Assembly: GCF_000292915.1 (NCBI RefSeq)
Contig: NC_018513.1
Span: 1,178,001-1,242,000 of the forward strand
Source: Burkholderia cepacia GG4
GTDB lineage: Bacteria > Pseudomonadota > Gammaproteobacteria > Burkholderiales > Burkholderiaceae
DNA: 64,000 bases
Direction: 5' to 3'
Shown: one piece after another, positions 48,185-58,173 of the stretch
Layout of the letters: the number at the start of each line of letters is the position of its first letter
How positions within the stretch are numbered: position 1 is the stretch's first letter
Translations under genes and position numbers: made by a program
Notes under the pieces: model-generated
Database searches by the model: none
What the model was told of the DNA's origin: nothing
The model's input: the letters and a program-made list of their open reading frames with translations, nothing else

Positions 48185-49986
48185 ACGCGAACAATCTGTT
48201 GCAGACGCTGCTGTTCATCGTCGTGCTGCTTGCGGCGGCCGTGCCGTGCGCGCGTTACCTGACGAACGTGATGGACGGCAGTTCGCGCGTCGTGCGCGTG
48301 TTCGGGCCGCTCGAGCGCGCGCTGTACCGCATGGCCGGCGTCGACGCCGGCACCGAAATGAACTGGAAGCAGTATGCGATCGCCACGATCGCGTTCAACG
48401 CGCTCGGCGCGCTGTTCCTGTACGGTCTGCTGCGCCTGCAGGGCTTCCTGCCCGGCAACCCGCAGCAATTCGGCGCGATGACGGCCGACGGCGCATTCAA
48501 CACGGCCGTCAGCTTCGTCACCAACACCAACTGGCAGGACTACACGCCCGAGCAGACCGTCAGCTACCTGACGCAGATGATCGGCCTGACCGTGCAGAAC
48601 TTCCTGTCGGCGGCGACCGGCATCGTCGTCGTGATCGCGCTGATCCGCGGCTTCGCGCGCCACACCGCGCAGACGATCGGCAACTTCTGGGTCGACCTGA
48701 CGCGCGTGACGATGTACGTGCTCGTGCCGATGTCGGTGGTGATCGCCGCGCTGCTGATGAGCCAGGGCGTGATCCAGAACATGAAGGCGTACCAGGACGT
48801 GCCGGTGCTGCAGACGAGCACCTATGCTGCGCCGAAGCTCGACGCGCAGGGCAATCCGGTGAAGGACGACAAGGGTAACGCGGTCACCGTGCCGACGCAG
48901 CTGACGAAGCAGACGCTCGCGATGGGCCCGGTCGCGTCGCAGGAAGCGATCAAGATGCTCGGCACCAACGGTGGCGGTTTCTTCAACGCGAACTCCGCGC
49001 ACCCGTACGAGAATCCGACGCCGTTCGCGAACTTCATCCAGATCTTCGCGATCCTGATCATCCCGGCCGCGCTGTGCCTGGTGTTCGGCCGCATGATCGG
49101 TGACCGCCGGCAGGGCATCGCGGTGCTCGCGGCGATGACGGTGGCGTTCGCGGTCGCGATCGGCGTCGAGGTGAGCGCCGAGCAGGCCGGCAACCCGACG
49201 CTGGCCGCGTTGCACGTCGACCAGTCGGCGAGCGCGCTGCAGCCGGGCGGCAACATGGAAGGCAAGGAAACGCGCTTCGGGATTGCGCAGACCGGCATCT
49301 TCACGGTCGCGACGACGGCCGCGTCGTGCGGCGCGGTCGACACCATGCACGATTCGCTGACGCCGCTCGGCGGTCTCGTACCGATGCTGCTGATGCAGCT
49401 CGGCGAGGTGATCTACGGCGGTGTCGGCTCCGGCCTCTACGGGATGCTCGTGTTCGCGCTGCTCGCGGTGTTCGTCGCCGGCCTGATGATCGGCCGCACG
49501 CCCGAATACGTCGGCAAGAAGATCGAATCGTACGAGATGAAGATGGTGTCGATCGTCGTGCTGCTCACGCCGCTGCTCGTGCTGGTCGGCACGTCGATCG
49601 CCGTGCTGGCTGATGCGGGCAAGGCCGGCATCGCGAACCCTGGCCCGCACGGCTTCTCGGAGATCCTGTACGCGTTCAGCTCGGCCGCGAACAACAACGG
49701 CAGCGCATTCGCGGGCCTGACGGTCGGCACGCCGTTCTACAACTGGATGACCGCGATCGCGATGTGGTTCGGCCGCTTCGGCACGATCGTGCCGGTGCTG
49801 GCGATCGCCGGCTCGCTCGCCGCGAAGAAGCGCATCGCGGTGACGAGCGGCACGCTGCCGACGCACGGTCCGCTGTTCGTCGTGCTGCTGCTCGGCACCG
49901 TGATGCTGGTGGGCGCGCTGACCTACGTGCCGGCGCTCGCGCTCGGCCCCGGCGTCGAGCACCTGATGATGTGGCTGGGCGCGTGA
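48181..49986 (+). CDS. kdpA: Potassium-transporting ATPase subunit A
   Basis: The K+-channel-like subunit of the high-affinity KdpFABC pump, 601 residues, about ten to twelve helices. Four pore-loop filters are visible: [38 protein letters not shown], and [14 protein letters not shown]. They form the selectivity filter in this superfamily of K+ transporters. The start overlaps kdpF (ATGA). kdpB follows after 54 bp. Confidence 0.96.
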   Translation: MNANNLLQTLLFIVVLLAAAVPCARYLTNVMDGSSRVVRVFGPLERALYRMAGVDAGTEMNWKQYAIATIAFNALGALFLYGLLRLQGFLPGNPQQFGAMTADGAFNTAVSFVTNTNWQDYTPEQTVSYLTQMIGLTVQNFLSAATGIVVVIALIRGFARHTAQTIGNFWVDLTRVTMYVLVPMSVVIAALLMSQGVIQNMKAYQDVPVLQTSTYAAPKLDAQGNPVKDDKGNAVTVPTQLTKQTLAMGPVASQEAIKMLGTNGGGFFNANSAHPYENPTPFANFIQIFAILIIPAALCLVFGRMIGDRRQGIAVLAAMTVAFAVAIGVEVSAEQAGNPTLAALHVDQSASALQPGGNMEGKETRFGIAQTGIFTVATTAASCGAVDTMHDSLTPLGGLVPMLLMQLGEVIYGGVGSGLYGMLVFALLAVFVAGLMIGRTPEYVGKKIESYEMKMVSIVVLLTPLLVLVGTSIAVLADAGKAGIANPGPHGFSEILYAFSSAANNNGSAFAGLTVGTPFYNWMTAIAMWFGRFGTIVPVLAIAGSLAAKKRIAVTSGTLPTHGPLFVVLLLGTVMLVGALTYVPALALGPGVEHLMMWLGA

Positions 49987-50040
49987 CGCGCGAGCGCATG
50001 GCGACACATTGAAAAGACTGAAGAGCTTGAAGAGATCGCA

Positions 50041-52125
50041 ATGACTCAACATTCCGCAACACGGTCCATGTTCGATCCGGCGCTGGTGCGTCCGGCGATC
50101 GTGGACTCGTTCAAGAAACTCACGCCGCGCACGCAGTTCCGCAACCCGGTGATGTTCTGCGTGTATGTCGGCAGCATCCTCACCACGGTTCTGTGGATCG
50201 CGGCACTCTCCGGCCAGGCCGAGGCGCCCGCGGGCTTCATCCTCGCGATCGCGCTGTGGCTGTGGTTCACGGTGCTGTTCGCGAACTTCGCCGAAGCGCT
50301 TGCCGAAGGGCGCTCGAAGGCGCAGGCCGCGTCGCTGCGCAGCGCGAAGCGTGACGTGATGGCGAAGAAGCTCAACGAGCCGCACCCGAAGTCGCCGATC
50401 CGCATCACGACCGCGTCCGATCTGCGCAAGGGCGACGTCGTGCTGGTCGAGGCCGGCGACGTGATCCCGGCCGACGGCGAGGTGATCGACGGCGTCGCAT
50501 CGGTCGACGAATCGGCGATCACCGGCGAATCCGCGCCGGTGATCCGCGAATCGGGCGGCGACTTCTCGTCGGTGACGGGCGGCACGCGCGTGCTGTCCGA
50601 CTGGATCGTCGTGAAGGTCACCGCGAACCCCGGCGAGGCGTTCCTCGACCGGATGATCGCGATGGTCGAAGGCGCAAAGCGCAAGAAGACGCCGAACGAG
50701 GTCGCGCTGACGATCCTGCTCGTCGCGCTGACGATCGTGATGCTGCTCGCGACCGCGACGCTGCTGCCGTTCTCGATGTTCTCGGTCGAAGCCATGAAGG
50801 CCGGCCACGTGGTGACGATCACCGCGCTCGTCGCGCTGCTGGTGTGCCTGATCCCGACCACGATCGGCGGTTTGCTGTCCGCGATCGGCGTGGCCGGGAT
50901 GAGCCGGATGATGCAGGCGAACGTGATCGCGACGTCGGGCCGCGCGGTGGAAGCGGCCGGTGACGTCGACGTGCTGCTGCTCGACAAGACCGGCACGATC
51001 ACGCTCGGCAACCGCCAGGCGTCGATGTTCGTGCCCGCGCCGGGCGTGACCGAGGAGGCGCTGGCCGACGCCGCGCAGCTGTCGTCGCTCGCCGACGAAA
51101 CGCCGGAAGGCCGCAGCATCGTCGTGCTCGCGAAGGAACGCTTCAACATCCGCCAGCGCGACATGGCGCAACTGCATGCGACGTTCCTCGGCTTTTCCGC
51201 GCAGACGAGGATGAGCGGCGTCGACTTGCCCGGGCGCGAGATCCGCAAGGGCGCGGCCGATGCGATTCGCCGCTATGTCGAGACTCACGGCAGCCGTTTC
51301 CCCGAAGAAGTGCGCCGCGCAGTCGACGACGTCGCGCGCCGCGGCAGCACGCCGCTCGTCGTGGCCGACCTGCATGACGGCGTGGCGCGCGTGCTCGGCG
51401 TGATCGAGCTGAAGGACATCGTGAAAGGCGGCATCAGGGAGCGCTTCGCGGAACTGCGCAAGATGGGCATCAAGACCGTGATGGTGACGGGCGACAACCG
51501 GCTGACGGCCGCGGCGATCGCGGCGGAAGCAGGGGTCGACGATTTCCTCGCGGAAGCGACGCCGGAAACCAAGCTCGCGACGATCCGCGAGCACCAGGCG
51601 GCCGGGCGGCTTGTCGCGATGACGGGCGACGGCACCAACGACGCGCCGGCGCTGGCGCAGGCCGACGTGGCGGTGGCGATGAACACCGGCACGCAGGCGG
51701 CGAAGGAGGCCGGCAACATGGTCGACCTCGACTCGAACCCGACCAAGCTGATCGAGATCGTCGAGATCGGCAAGCAGATGCTGATGACGCGCGGCTCGCT
51801 GACGACCTTCTCGATCGCGAACGACATTGCGAAGTACTTCGCGATCATCCCGGCCGCGTTCGTGACGACCTACCCGCAACTGCGCGTGCTCGACATCATG
51901 CATTTGACGTCGCCGGCATCGGCGATCCTGTCGGCGGTGATCTTCAACGCGCTGATCATCGTCGCGCTGATCCCGCTCGCGCTGAAGGGCGTCACCTACC
52001 GGCCGCTCGGCGCCGCGTCGCTGCTGCGCCGCAACCTGCTGGTGTACGGCCTCGGCGGCGTGCTGCTGCCGTTCCCGTTCATCAAGCTGATCGACATGAC
52101 GCTCGCCGTGCTCGGCTGGGCCTGA
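50041..52125 (+). CDS. kdpB: Potassium-transporting P-type ATPase subunit B
   Basis: The ATPase motor of Kdp, 694 residues. The actuator motif [14 protein letters not shown], the P-domain [13 protein letters not shown] with phosphorylated Asp315, the nucleotide domain with [24 protein letters not shown] and hinge [21 protein letters not shown] are all intact. [16 protein letters not shown] forms the intramembrane region of Kdp-type pumps. It needs KdpA for transport and KdpC for assembly, both adjacent. Confidence 0.97.
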   Translation: MTQHSATRSMFDPALVRPAIVDSFKKLTPRTQFRNPVMFCVYVGSILTTVLWIAALSGQAEAPAGFILAIALWLWFTVLFANFAEALAEGRSKAQAASLRSAKRDVMAKKLNEPHPKSPIRITTASDLRKGDVVLVEAGDVIPADGEVIDGVASVDESAITGESAPVIRESGGDFSSVTGGTRVLSDWIVVKVTANPGEAFLDRMIAMVEGAKRKKTPNEVALTILLVALTIVMLLATATLLPFSMFSVEAMKAGHVVTITALVALLVCLIPTTIGGLLSAIGVAGMSRMMQANVIATSGRAVEAAGDVDVLLLDKTGTITLGNRQASMFVPAPGVTEEALADAAQLSSLADETPEGRSIVVLAKERFNIRQRDMAQLHATFLGFSAQTRMSGVDLPGREIRKGAADAIRRYVETHGSRFPEEVRRAVDDVARRGSTPLVVADLHDGVARVLGVIELKDIVKGGIRERFAELRKMGIKTVMVTGDNRLTAAAIAAEAGVDDFLAEATPETKLATIREHQAAGRLVAMTGDGTNDAPALAQADVAVAMNTGTQAAKEAGNMVDLDSNPTKLIEIVEIGKQMLMTRGSLTTFSIANDIAKYFAIIPAAFVTTYPQLRVLDIMHLTSPASAILSAVIFNALIIVALIPLALKGVTYRPLGAASLLRRNLLVYGLGGVLLPFPFIKLIDMTLAVLGWA

Positions 52126-52152
52126 TGCGCCGCATTTGAAGGAAGAACCATC

Positions 52153-52734
52153 ATGAAAACGTTGATTCGCCCGCTCGTCGTGATCTTTGTCGTGCTGACC
52201 GTCGTGACGGGGCTCGCTTACCCGGCCGTGATGACCGTGTTTGGCCAGGCCGTGTTCCCGTCGCAGGCGAACGGCAGCCTGATCGAGAAGGACGGCAAGG
52301 CGGTTGGCTCCGCGCTGATCGGCCAGCAGTTCGACGCGCCGAAGTACTTCTGGGGCCGGCTGTCGGCCACGTCGCCGATGCCGTACAACGCGACCGGCTC
52401 CGGCGGCTCGAACCTCGGCCCGCTGAACCCGTCGCTCGCCGACCAGGTGAAGGCGCGCATCGCCGCGCTGCACGATGCGGGTGCCGACATGTCGCAGCCC
52501 GTGCCGGTCGACCTCGTGACGGCGTCGGCGAGCGGCCTCGATCCGGAGATCACGCCGGCCGCCGCCGCGTACCAGGTCGCGCGCGTCGCGAAGGCGCGCC
52601 ACCTGGCGCCCGACGCGGTCGCGCAGCTCGTCGCCGCGAACACGGCGGGCCGCCAGTTCGGCGTGCTCGGCGAGCCGCGCGTGAACGTGCTGAAGCTGAA
52701 CCTCGCGCTCGACGCGGCGCAGGCCGCGCACTGA
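52153..52734 (+). CDS. kdpC: Potassium-transporting ATPase subunit C
   Basis: Assembly subunit, 193 residues, with one N-terminal membrane helix ([19 protein letters not shown]) and a periplasmic domain containing [19 protein letters not shown] and [13 protein letters not shown], hallmarks of KdpC. The C-terminal half has [26 protein letters not shown] precedes the ATG. It is 27 bp after kdpB. Confidence 0.96.
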   Translation: MKTLIRPLVVIFVVLTVVTGLAYPAVMTVFGQAVFPSQANGSLIEKDGKAVGSALIGQQFDAPKYFWGRLSATSPMPYNATGSGGSNLGPLNPSLADQVKARIAALHDAGADMSQPVPVDLVTASASGLDPEITPAAAAYQVARVAKARHLAPDAVAQLVAANTAGRQFGVLGEPRVNVLKLNLALDAAQAAH

Positions 52735-52785
52735 ACGCATCCGGGCGCCCGGCGCGGCTTGTGTCGCGCTGGACCGGCCTGTCAC

Positions 52786-52812
52786 GACGGCGCATGCGCC
52801 GTCTTTGCCTTT
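52786..52812 (+). terminator. 18-bp perfect palindrome between kdpC and kdpD
   Basis: GACGGCGCATGCGCCGTC (52786-52803) is followed by TTTGCCTTTT. It can form a hairpin with a partial U-tract, 51 nt after kdpC and 74 nt before kdpD, so it may attenuate transcription into kdpDE; it could also be a dimeric protein site. Confidence 0.6.
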
Positions 52813-52876
52813 TGCGGCGATTTGGAACAACAATGCCTGTACTCGCGCGCAATCCGGCGCTCCGCCTTCCCTACGC

Positions 52877-55726
52877 ATGAACCGCCCCGATCCCGACCAA
52901 CTCCTCGACAAGCTGCAGCGAGACGAAGAAAAGCAGCGGCGCGGACAGCTCAAGATCTTCTTCGGCGCGTCCGCCGGCGTCGGCAAGACCTACGCGATGC
53001 TGCAGGCCGCGCGCCAGCGCCTGCAGGACGGCGTCGACGTCGTCGTCGGCATCGTCGAGACCCACGGCCGCGGCGAAACCGCCGCGCTGCTCAACGGTCT
53101 CGACGTGCTGCCGCTCGCACGCATCGACTATCGCGGCCGCACGCTCGCCGAATTCGATCTCGACGGCGCGCTCGCGCGCGCACCGCAGCTGATCCTCGTC
53201 GACGAGCTCGCGCATTCGAACGTGCAGGGCGCACGCCACCTGAAGCGCTGGCAGGACGTCTACGAACTGCTCGACGCGGGCATCGACGTGTACACGACCG
53301 TCAACGTCCAGCATCTGGAAAGCCTGAACGACGTGGTCGGCGCGATTACCGGCATCCGCGTGTGGGAGACCGTGCCCGACCGCGTGTTCGACGCGGCCGA
53401 CGAGGTCACGCTGGTCGACCTGCCGGCCGAGGAACTGCTCGAGCGGATGCACGACGGCAAGGTGTATCTCGCGCAGCAGGCCGAGCGCGCGGTGCGCAAC
53501 TTCTTCCGCAAGGGCAACCTGATCGCGCTGCGCGAGCTGGCGCTGCGCCGCACGGCCGACCGCGTCGACGCGCAGATGCGCGAATACCGGGCCGACCGTT
53601 CGATCCAGCGGATCTGGCAGGCGCGCGAGCGGCTGCTCGTCTGCGTCGGGCCCGGCCCCGAAGCGCCGACGCTCGTGCGCGCGGCCGCGCGGCTCGCCGC
53701 GAGCGTGAAGGCCGACTGGATCGCCGTGTACGTCGAGACGCCGCGGCTGCAGCGGCTGCCCGACGCGCGGCGGCAGCGTACGCTCGATGCGCTGAAGCTC
53801 GCGGTCGAGCTCGGCGCGGAGACGGCCACGCTCGCCGGCGACGATGCGGTCGCTGCGCTGATCGGCTATGCGAAGGTACGCAACGTGTCGAAGATCGTCG
53901 CGGGCGGCTCGCCGAAGGTCGGACTCGCACGCCGCTTCGCGCGGCCGTTCGGCGAGAAGCTGGCCGAACGCGCGGGCGACGTCGACCTGATGCTGATCCG
54001 CGCGTCAGCGAGTGACGAAGTGCGCGCGGCGCCGCTCGACGCGCGCGCACGCGACTGGCGCGATGCGTTCGCGCAATTCGGCTTGCGGCGTTCGCCGCCG
54101 CGTCACTACCTGTACGCGGCCGCGATCTGCGCGGCGATCACGGGTGTCGCGAGCATCGTGGCGCAGCGGCTCGACCTCACGAACCTCGTGATGCTGTACC
54201 TGCTCGGCGTCGTGTTCTCGGCCGTGCGGCTCGGGCGCGGCCCGGGCGTGCTGCAGTCGTTCCTGTCGGTCGCCGCGTTCGATTACTTCTTCGTGCCGCC
54301 CCGCATGTCGTTCTCGGTCAGCGACACGCAATACCTGCTGACTTTCTTCGGGATGCTGCTGACCTCGCTCGTGATCAGCCACCTGACGTCGACGCTGACG
54401 CGCCAGGCGAGCATTGCGCAGCGCCGCGAGCGCCGCACCGGCGCGATCTATGCGATGGCGCGCGAGCTCGGCGCGGCGCTGACGACCGAGCAGATCGTCG
54501 AGATCGGCAGCCGCCATGTGGGCGAGGTGTTCCGCGCGCGCGTCGCGTTCCTGCTGCCCGACAGTGCGGACCAGGTGCGGCAGAAGATCGAGGAACCCGA
54601 CGCGGCCGTCACGCTGACGGGCGCGGATCTCGACTGCGACGTCGGCCAGTGGGTGTACGACCAGCAGAAGCCGGCCGGCCGTGGCACCGACACGCTGCCC
54701 GCGACCGCCGCGCTGTACCTGCCGCTGAAGGCGCCGATGCGCACGCGCGGCGTGCTCGCGGTCGCGTCGCGCGAGCCGCGCGAACTCGAGGTGCCCGAGC
54801 AGCTGCGGATGCTCGATGCGTTTGCCGCGCAGATCGCGCTCGCGCTCGAGCGCGTGCACTACGTCGAGATCGCGCGCGACGCGCTCGTCAACATGGAATC
54901 CGAGCGGCTGCGCAACTCGCTGTTGTCGGCCATCTCGCACGACCTGCGCACGCCGCTCACGACGATCGTCGGCTTCTCGTCGATGCTCGCGAACGCTCGC
55001 GCGGCCGCGCCGCACACGCCGGCCGGCGATACGGCGGCCGAGCGTTCCGCGCAGCGCGAAGGCGAGCTCGTCGACGCGATCCACGACGAGGCGCTGCGGA
55101 TGACGGGGATCGTCACGAACCTGCTCGACATGGCGCGGCTGCAGGCCGGCAGCCTGCAGCTCAAGCGCCAGTGGTCGCTGCTCGAGGAGACCGTCGGCGC
55201 CGCGCTCGCCGCCTGCAAGCGCGTGCTCGCGCACCATCCTGCACGCGTGTCGCTGCCGGCCGACCTGCCGCTATTGCAGATGGACGCGGTGCTGATGGAG
55301 CGGCTGTTCACCAACCTGTTCGAGAACGCGGCGAAGTACACGCCGGCCGATGCGCCGATCGACGTCGGCGCGGAACGCGTGACCGACGACGGGCAACCGT
55401 TCGTGCGCGTGCACGTCGACGATCACGGCCCGGGCCTGCCGGCCGGGATGGAAACGCGCATCTTCGACAAGTTCACGCGCGGCGAGAAGGAATCGGCGAC
55501 ACCGGGCATCGGGCTCGGCCTTGCCATCTGCCGCGCGATCGTCGACGCGCACGGCGGTAGAATCGGCGCGCTCAACCGTACCGCGCCCGACGGCCGCGTG
55601 ACGGGCGCGCGTTTCTGGTTCACGCTGCCGGTGGAGACGCCGCCGGCCGTGCCAGCCGTACCCGACGAAGACCTCGACGCGCCCGGCGGAGCGTCCCCAT
55701 CCGAGCCATTGCCAGACCATGAGTGA
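52877..55726 (+). CDS. kdpD: Osmosensitive K+ channel sensor histidine kinase KdpD
   Basis: Sensor of low K+/osmotic stress, 949 residues. The N-terminal KdpD domain has Walker A FFGASAGVGKT and VDELAHSNVQGARH; a USP-like domain follows (VCVGPGPEAPTLVRAAARLA). Four membrane helices lie at about 410-520 (e.g. LTNLVMLYLLGVVFSAVRLG), then a GAF-like region. The kinase core has the H-box AISHDLRTPLTT with phospho-accepting His688, N-box LFTNLFENAAKYTP, and G-boxes DHGPGLPAG and GIGLGLAICRAIVDAHGG. The start MNRPDPDQLLDKLQ matches KdpD; its ribosome site is weak. It overlaps kdpE by 8 bp. Confidence 0.95.
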   Translation: MNRPDPDQLLDKLQRDEEKQRRGQLKIFFGASAGVGKTYAMLQAARQRLQDGVDVVVGIVETHGRGETAALLNGLDVLPLARIDYRGRTLAEFDLDGALARAPQLILVDELAHSNVQGARHLKRWQDVYELLDAGIDVYTTVNVQHLESLNDVVGAITGIRVWETVPDRVFDAADEVTLVDLPAEELLERMHDGKVYLAQQAERAVRNFFRKGNLIALRELALRRTADRVDAQMREYRADRSIQRIWQARERLLVCVGPGPEAPTLVRAAARLAASVKADWIAVYVETPRLQRLPDARRQRTLDALKLAVELGAETATLAGDDAVAALIGYAKVRNVSKIVAGGSPKVGLARRFARPFGEKLAERAGDVDLMLIRASASDEVRAAPLDARARDWRDAFAQFGLRRSPPRHYLYAAAICAAITGVASIVAQRLDLTNLVMLYLLGVVFSAVRLGRGPGVLQSFLSVAAFDYFFVPPRMSFSVSDTQYLLTFFGMLLTSLVISHLTSTLTRQASIAQRRERRTGAIYAMARELGAALTTEQIVEIGSRHVGEVFRARVAFLLPDSADQVRQKIEEPDAAVTLTGADLDCDVGQWVYDQQKPAGRGTDTLPATAALYLPLKAPMRTRGVLAVASREPRELEVPEQLRMLDAFAAQIALALERVHYVEIARDALVNMESERLRNSLLSAISHDLRTPLTTIVGFSSMLANARAAAPHTPAGDTAAERSAQREGELVDAIHDEALRMTGIVTNLLDMARLQAGSLQLKRQWSLLEETVGAALAACKRVLAHHPARVSLPADLPLLQMDAVLMERLFTNLFENAAKYTPADAPIDVGAERVTDDGQPFVRVHVDDHGPGLPAGMETRIFDKFTRGEKESATPGIGLGLAICRAIVDAHGGRIGALNRTAPDGRVTGARFWFTLPVETPPAVPAVPDEDLDAPGGASPSEPLPDHE

Positions 55727-56417
55727 ACCGAGCCTGACCGTCGTCCTGATCGAGGACGAAAAACAGATCCGCCGCTTTGTGCGCGCCGCGCTCGAAGAGG
55801 AGGACATCGCCGTGTTCGAGGCGGAGACGGGCAAGCAGGGGCTGATCGACGCGGCGACGCGCAAGCCCGATCTCGTGATCGTCGATCTCGGCCTGCCCGA
55901 TACCGACGGGCTCGACGTGATCCGCGAACTGCGCGGCTGGTCCGAGGTGCCGGTGATCGTGCTGTCGGCGCGCACGCAGGAAGAGGAGAAGGTCGCCGCG
56001 CTCGACGCGGGCGCCGACGACTACCTGACCAAGCCGTTCGGCGTGTCCGAGCTGCGCGCGCGCATCCGCGCGCAACTGCGCCGGCGCAACCAGGGCGGCG
56101 CGAACGAGTCGCCGAAGGTCAGCTTCGGCAGCGTGACCGTCGATCTTGCGCTGCGCCAGGTGTGGCGCGACGGCGAGATCGTGCACCTGACGCCGCTCGA
56201 GTACCGGCTGCTCGCGACGCTCGTGCGGCACGCGGGGCGCGTGCTCACGCACCGCCAGCTGCTGCGCGACGTGTGGGGGCCGTCGCATGTCGAGAGCCAT
56301 CACTATCTGCGCATCTACATGGCGCATCTGCGCCAGAAACTCGAGCGCGATCCCGCGCAGCCCGAGCACATCGTGACCGAAACCGGTGTCGGCTATCGGC
56401 TCGTCGGCGCCGCGTGA
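55719..56417 (+). CDS. kdpE: KdpE response regulator
   Basis: OmpR/PhoB-family DNA-binding response regulator of 232 residues. The receiver domain has VVLIEDEKQIRRF, phospho-acceptor Asp56 in LVIVDLGLPDTDG, VIVLSARTQE, and DYLTKPFG. The winged-helix has LTPLEYRLLATLVRHAGRVLTHRQLLRDVWG. Phosphorylated KdpE would activate the kdpFABC promoter. It overlaps kdpD by 8 bp. Confidence 0.95.
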   Translation: MSEPSLTVVLIEDEKQIRRFVRAALEEEDIAVFEAETGKQGLIDAATRKPDLVIVDLGLPDTDGLDVIRELRGWSEVPVIVLSARTQEEEKVAALDAGADDYLTKPFGVSELRARIRAQLRRRNQGGANESPKVSFGSVTVDLALRQVWRDGEIVHLTPLEYRLLATLVRHAGRVLTHRQLLRDVWGPSHVESHHYLRIYMAHLRQKLERDPAQPEHIVTETGVGYRLVGAA

Positions 56418-56560
56418 CGCGTGTTTCCGCCGGAATGCAAGGTCGCCCACCGGCGAAGTTGCATCGGCGCGACATCGCCGCCGCGTGTGCCGGCCGTGCA
56501 CACTGGCCACCCATTCCCCGTTATGCTGACCGTTCCGCGAACGAAATCGAGGAGCGTGCA

Positions 56561-56845
56561 ATGTCCGTCCGTCTGGTCGTCATCTGTGCGCTGGCGCTGA
56601 CTGCGCCCGGCGCGTTCGCTCAGCCGCTGCCGCCCGGGCAGCAGCCTTCGGCGCCGCAGGCGGCGCTCGCCAATCCCGCATCGGCCAATTGCGTGAAGCT
56701 CGGCGGCCGCCACGTGATCCGCAACCTGCCGCGCGGGCAGGTCGGGATGTGCGTCTTCCAGGACGGCCGCGTGTGCGACGAATGGGCGCTGTACCGCGAC
56801 GACCGCTGCGTCGGCGGTGGCGACGCCAAGCGCGTGTCGAACTGA
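56561..56845 (+). CDS. DUF333-containing secreted protein
   Basis: A 94-residue exported protein. The signal peptide MSVRLVVICALALTAPGAFA leads to NPASANCVKLGGRHVIRNL and GQVGMCVFQDGRVCDEWALYRDDRC, the DUF333 motif with its conserved C..W..YR..C pattern and two disulfide-capable Cys pairs. Function is unknown; the E. coli members are lipoprotein-like envelope proteins. GAGGAG lies 8 nt before the ATG. It is monocistronic after kdpE. Confidence 0.82.
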   Translation: MSVRLVVICALALTAPGAFAQPLPPGQQPSAPQAALANPASANCVKLGGRHVIRNLPRGQVGMCVFQDGRVCDEWALYRDDRCVGGGDAKRVSN

Positions 56846-56932
56846 GCGGGGCGGACGCGGCCGGGCCGTACCCGAGCCGGATTCCGCATTGGCCGCGGGC
56901 TACCGCATCCGGCATCCCCGTAAGCCTCTTGT

Positions 56933-56938
56933 TATACT
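56933..56938 (+). promoter_or_regulatory. -10 hexamer of the gdx message
   Basis: TATACT ends 8 nt before the first riboswitch hairpin, so the transcript would start right at the base of hairpin 1. No clear -35 is seen. Confidence 0.5.
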
Positions 56939-56946
56939 CGGCGCCG

Positions 56947-56990
56947 CCCGGGGACGACCCCGGGTCATTCGCTTCAACGGGGACGGCCCC
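56947..56990 (+). ncRNA. Guanidine-II (mini-ykkC) riboswitch
   Basis: Two GC hairpins, each with an ACGR tetraloop: CCCGGGG-ACGA-CCCCGGG (56947-56964) and GGGG-ACGG-CCCC (56979-56990), linked by 14 nt. This matches the mini-ykkC/guanidine-II class, in which two ACGR stem-loops pair head to head around guanidinium and expose the ribosome site. The GGAG site of the exporter gene lies about 10 nt downstream and the ATG at 57013, so translational control is likely. Confidence 0.9.
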
Positions 56991-57012
56991 ATCCGATACG
57001 GAGTACGTCGAG

Positions 57013-57333
57013 ATGGCGTGGGTATTGTTGTTGATCGCCGGTTTGCTGGAAGTGGCCTGGGCGGCCGGCATGAAATCGTCCGAGGGTTTCACGAAACTCG
57101 GACCGTCGGTGTTTACGATCGTGACGGCGCTGGCCAGCTTCGGGCTGCTCGCGGTCGCGATGCGCCAGTTGCCGCTCGGCACGGCGTATGCGGTGTGGAC
57201 GGGCATCGGCGCGGTCGGCGCGTTCGTGTTCGGCATCGTGATGATGGGCGAGGCGCTGACCGTCGCCCGGGTCGCGAGCGCGTCGCTGATCGTGTTCGGG
57301 CTGATTGGCCTGAAGCTGTCGTCGGCCGCCTGA
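57013..57333 (+). CDS. gdx: SMR-family guanidinium exporter Gdx (SugE type)
   Basis: A 106-residue four-helix antiporter. The first helix carries the essential Glu in LIAGLLEVAWAAGMKSSEGFTK; the following Lys-Ser-SEGF and the signature LPLGTAYAVWTGIGAVGAFVFGI match Gdx rather than drug-type EmrE/QacE. The guanidine-II riboswitch directly upstream makes guanidinium the expected substrate. ATG 57013 follows GGAG by 9 nt. Confidence 0.9.
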   Translation: MAWVLLLIAGLLEVAWAAGMKSSEGFTKLGPSVFTIVTALASFGLLAVAMRQLPLGTAYAVWTGIGAVGAFVFGIVMMGEALTVARVASASLIVFGLIGLKLSSAA

Positions 57334-57555
57334 AGCCGACCTGCCGGGCGCGGCCCGGTGCCCGTGCCCGGCCCTGGTGCGGCGCGGAATTGCGCCGGCC
57401 CGCCTGATTGCCTGTCTATAATGGAACGCATTCGGGCCTGATTGCCGTCGCGCCGTTCGCGGCAGGCGGCGCCGGTCGCCACGCGCCGCGCGGCCGGTCA
57501 TACCGACTCGATCCGATCAATCGGCAAAGCGCACGCAAAGTGCAAGGAGAGGGCC

Positions 57556-58173
57556 ATGATCGAAGCCATTTCGCTCGGCGCGGGGCTCGCGTGGGCGAGC
57601 GGGCTGCGCCTTTACCTGACGGTGCTGATCGCCGGCGTGCTCGCGCGGGTCGGCTGGCTTCATCTGCCCGATACGCTTGCGGTCCTGATGTCGCCGTGGG
57701 TCATCGGCGCCGCGGCGGTGCTCGCCGTCACCGAATTCCTTGCCGACAAGATTCCCGCGTTCGATTCGCTGTGGGATGCCGTACACACCTTTATCCGCAT
57801 TCCGGCCGGCGCGGTGCTTGCCGCCGGTGCGCTCGGCCATGCCGATCCGACCGTGCTTGCGGTCGCCGGGCTGGCCGGCGGTTCGCTCGCCGGTGCCGCG
57901 CACGTCGCGAAGGCTGGCACCCGCGCGCTGATCAACTTGTCTCCCGAACCGATTTCGAACTGGGTCGCGTCGTCCACCGAGGACGGGCTCGTGTTCGGCG
58001 GCCTTGCGCTCGCATTCTTCGTCCCGCTTGCGTTCCTCGTGCTGCTCGCGGCGTTCATCGCGGCGTCGGCCTGGGCGTTGCCGCGCCTGTGGCGCGGCGT
58101 GTCAGGCGGTTTCCGCGGCATGGCGAACCACATGGTGACGCGGCTCAACTCGATCGGGGGCAAGCGCGATTGA
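57556..58173 (+). CDS. DUF4126 membrane protein
   Basis: A 205-residue membrane protein with about five or six helices (e.g. LTVLIAGVLARVGWL, WVIGAAAVLAVTEFLADKIP, VLAAGALGHADPTVLAVAGLAG, LALAFFVPLAFLVLLAAFIAASAW). DUF4126 motif SLGAGLAWASGLRLY and FLADKIPAFDSLWDAVHTFIRIPAGA are clear. Function is unknown. AAGGAGAG precedes the ATG. Its stop overlaps the TTG start of the FtsX-like permease, indicating a two-gene operon. Confidence 0.8.
   Translation: MIEAISLGAGLAWASGLRLYLTVLIAGVLARVGWLHLPDTLAVLMSPWVIGAAAVLAVTEFLADKIPAFDSLWDAVHTFIRIPAGAVLAAGALGHADPTVLAVAGLAGGSLAGAAHVAKAGTRALINLSPEPISNWVASSTEDGLVFGGLALAFFVPLAFLVLLAAFIAASAWALPRLWRGVSGGFRGMANHMVTRLNSIGGKRD

Noticed and set aside
48022..52986. 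Very long minus-strand open frame (over 1600 codons) opposite kdpFABC
   Set aside because: It is the antisense of intact kdp genes, consists mainly of Arg, His, Asp and Val as expected for GC-rich shadow frames, and has no domain.
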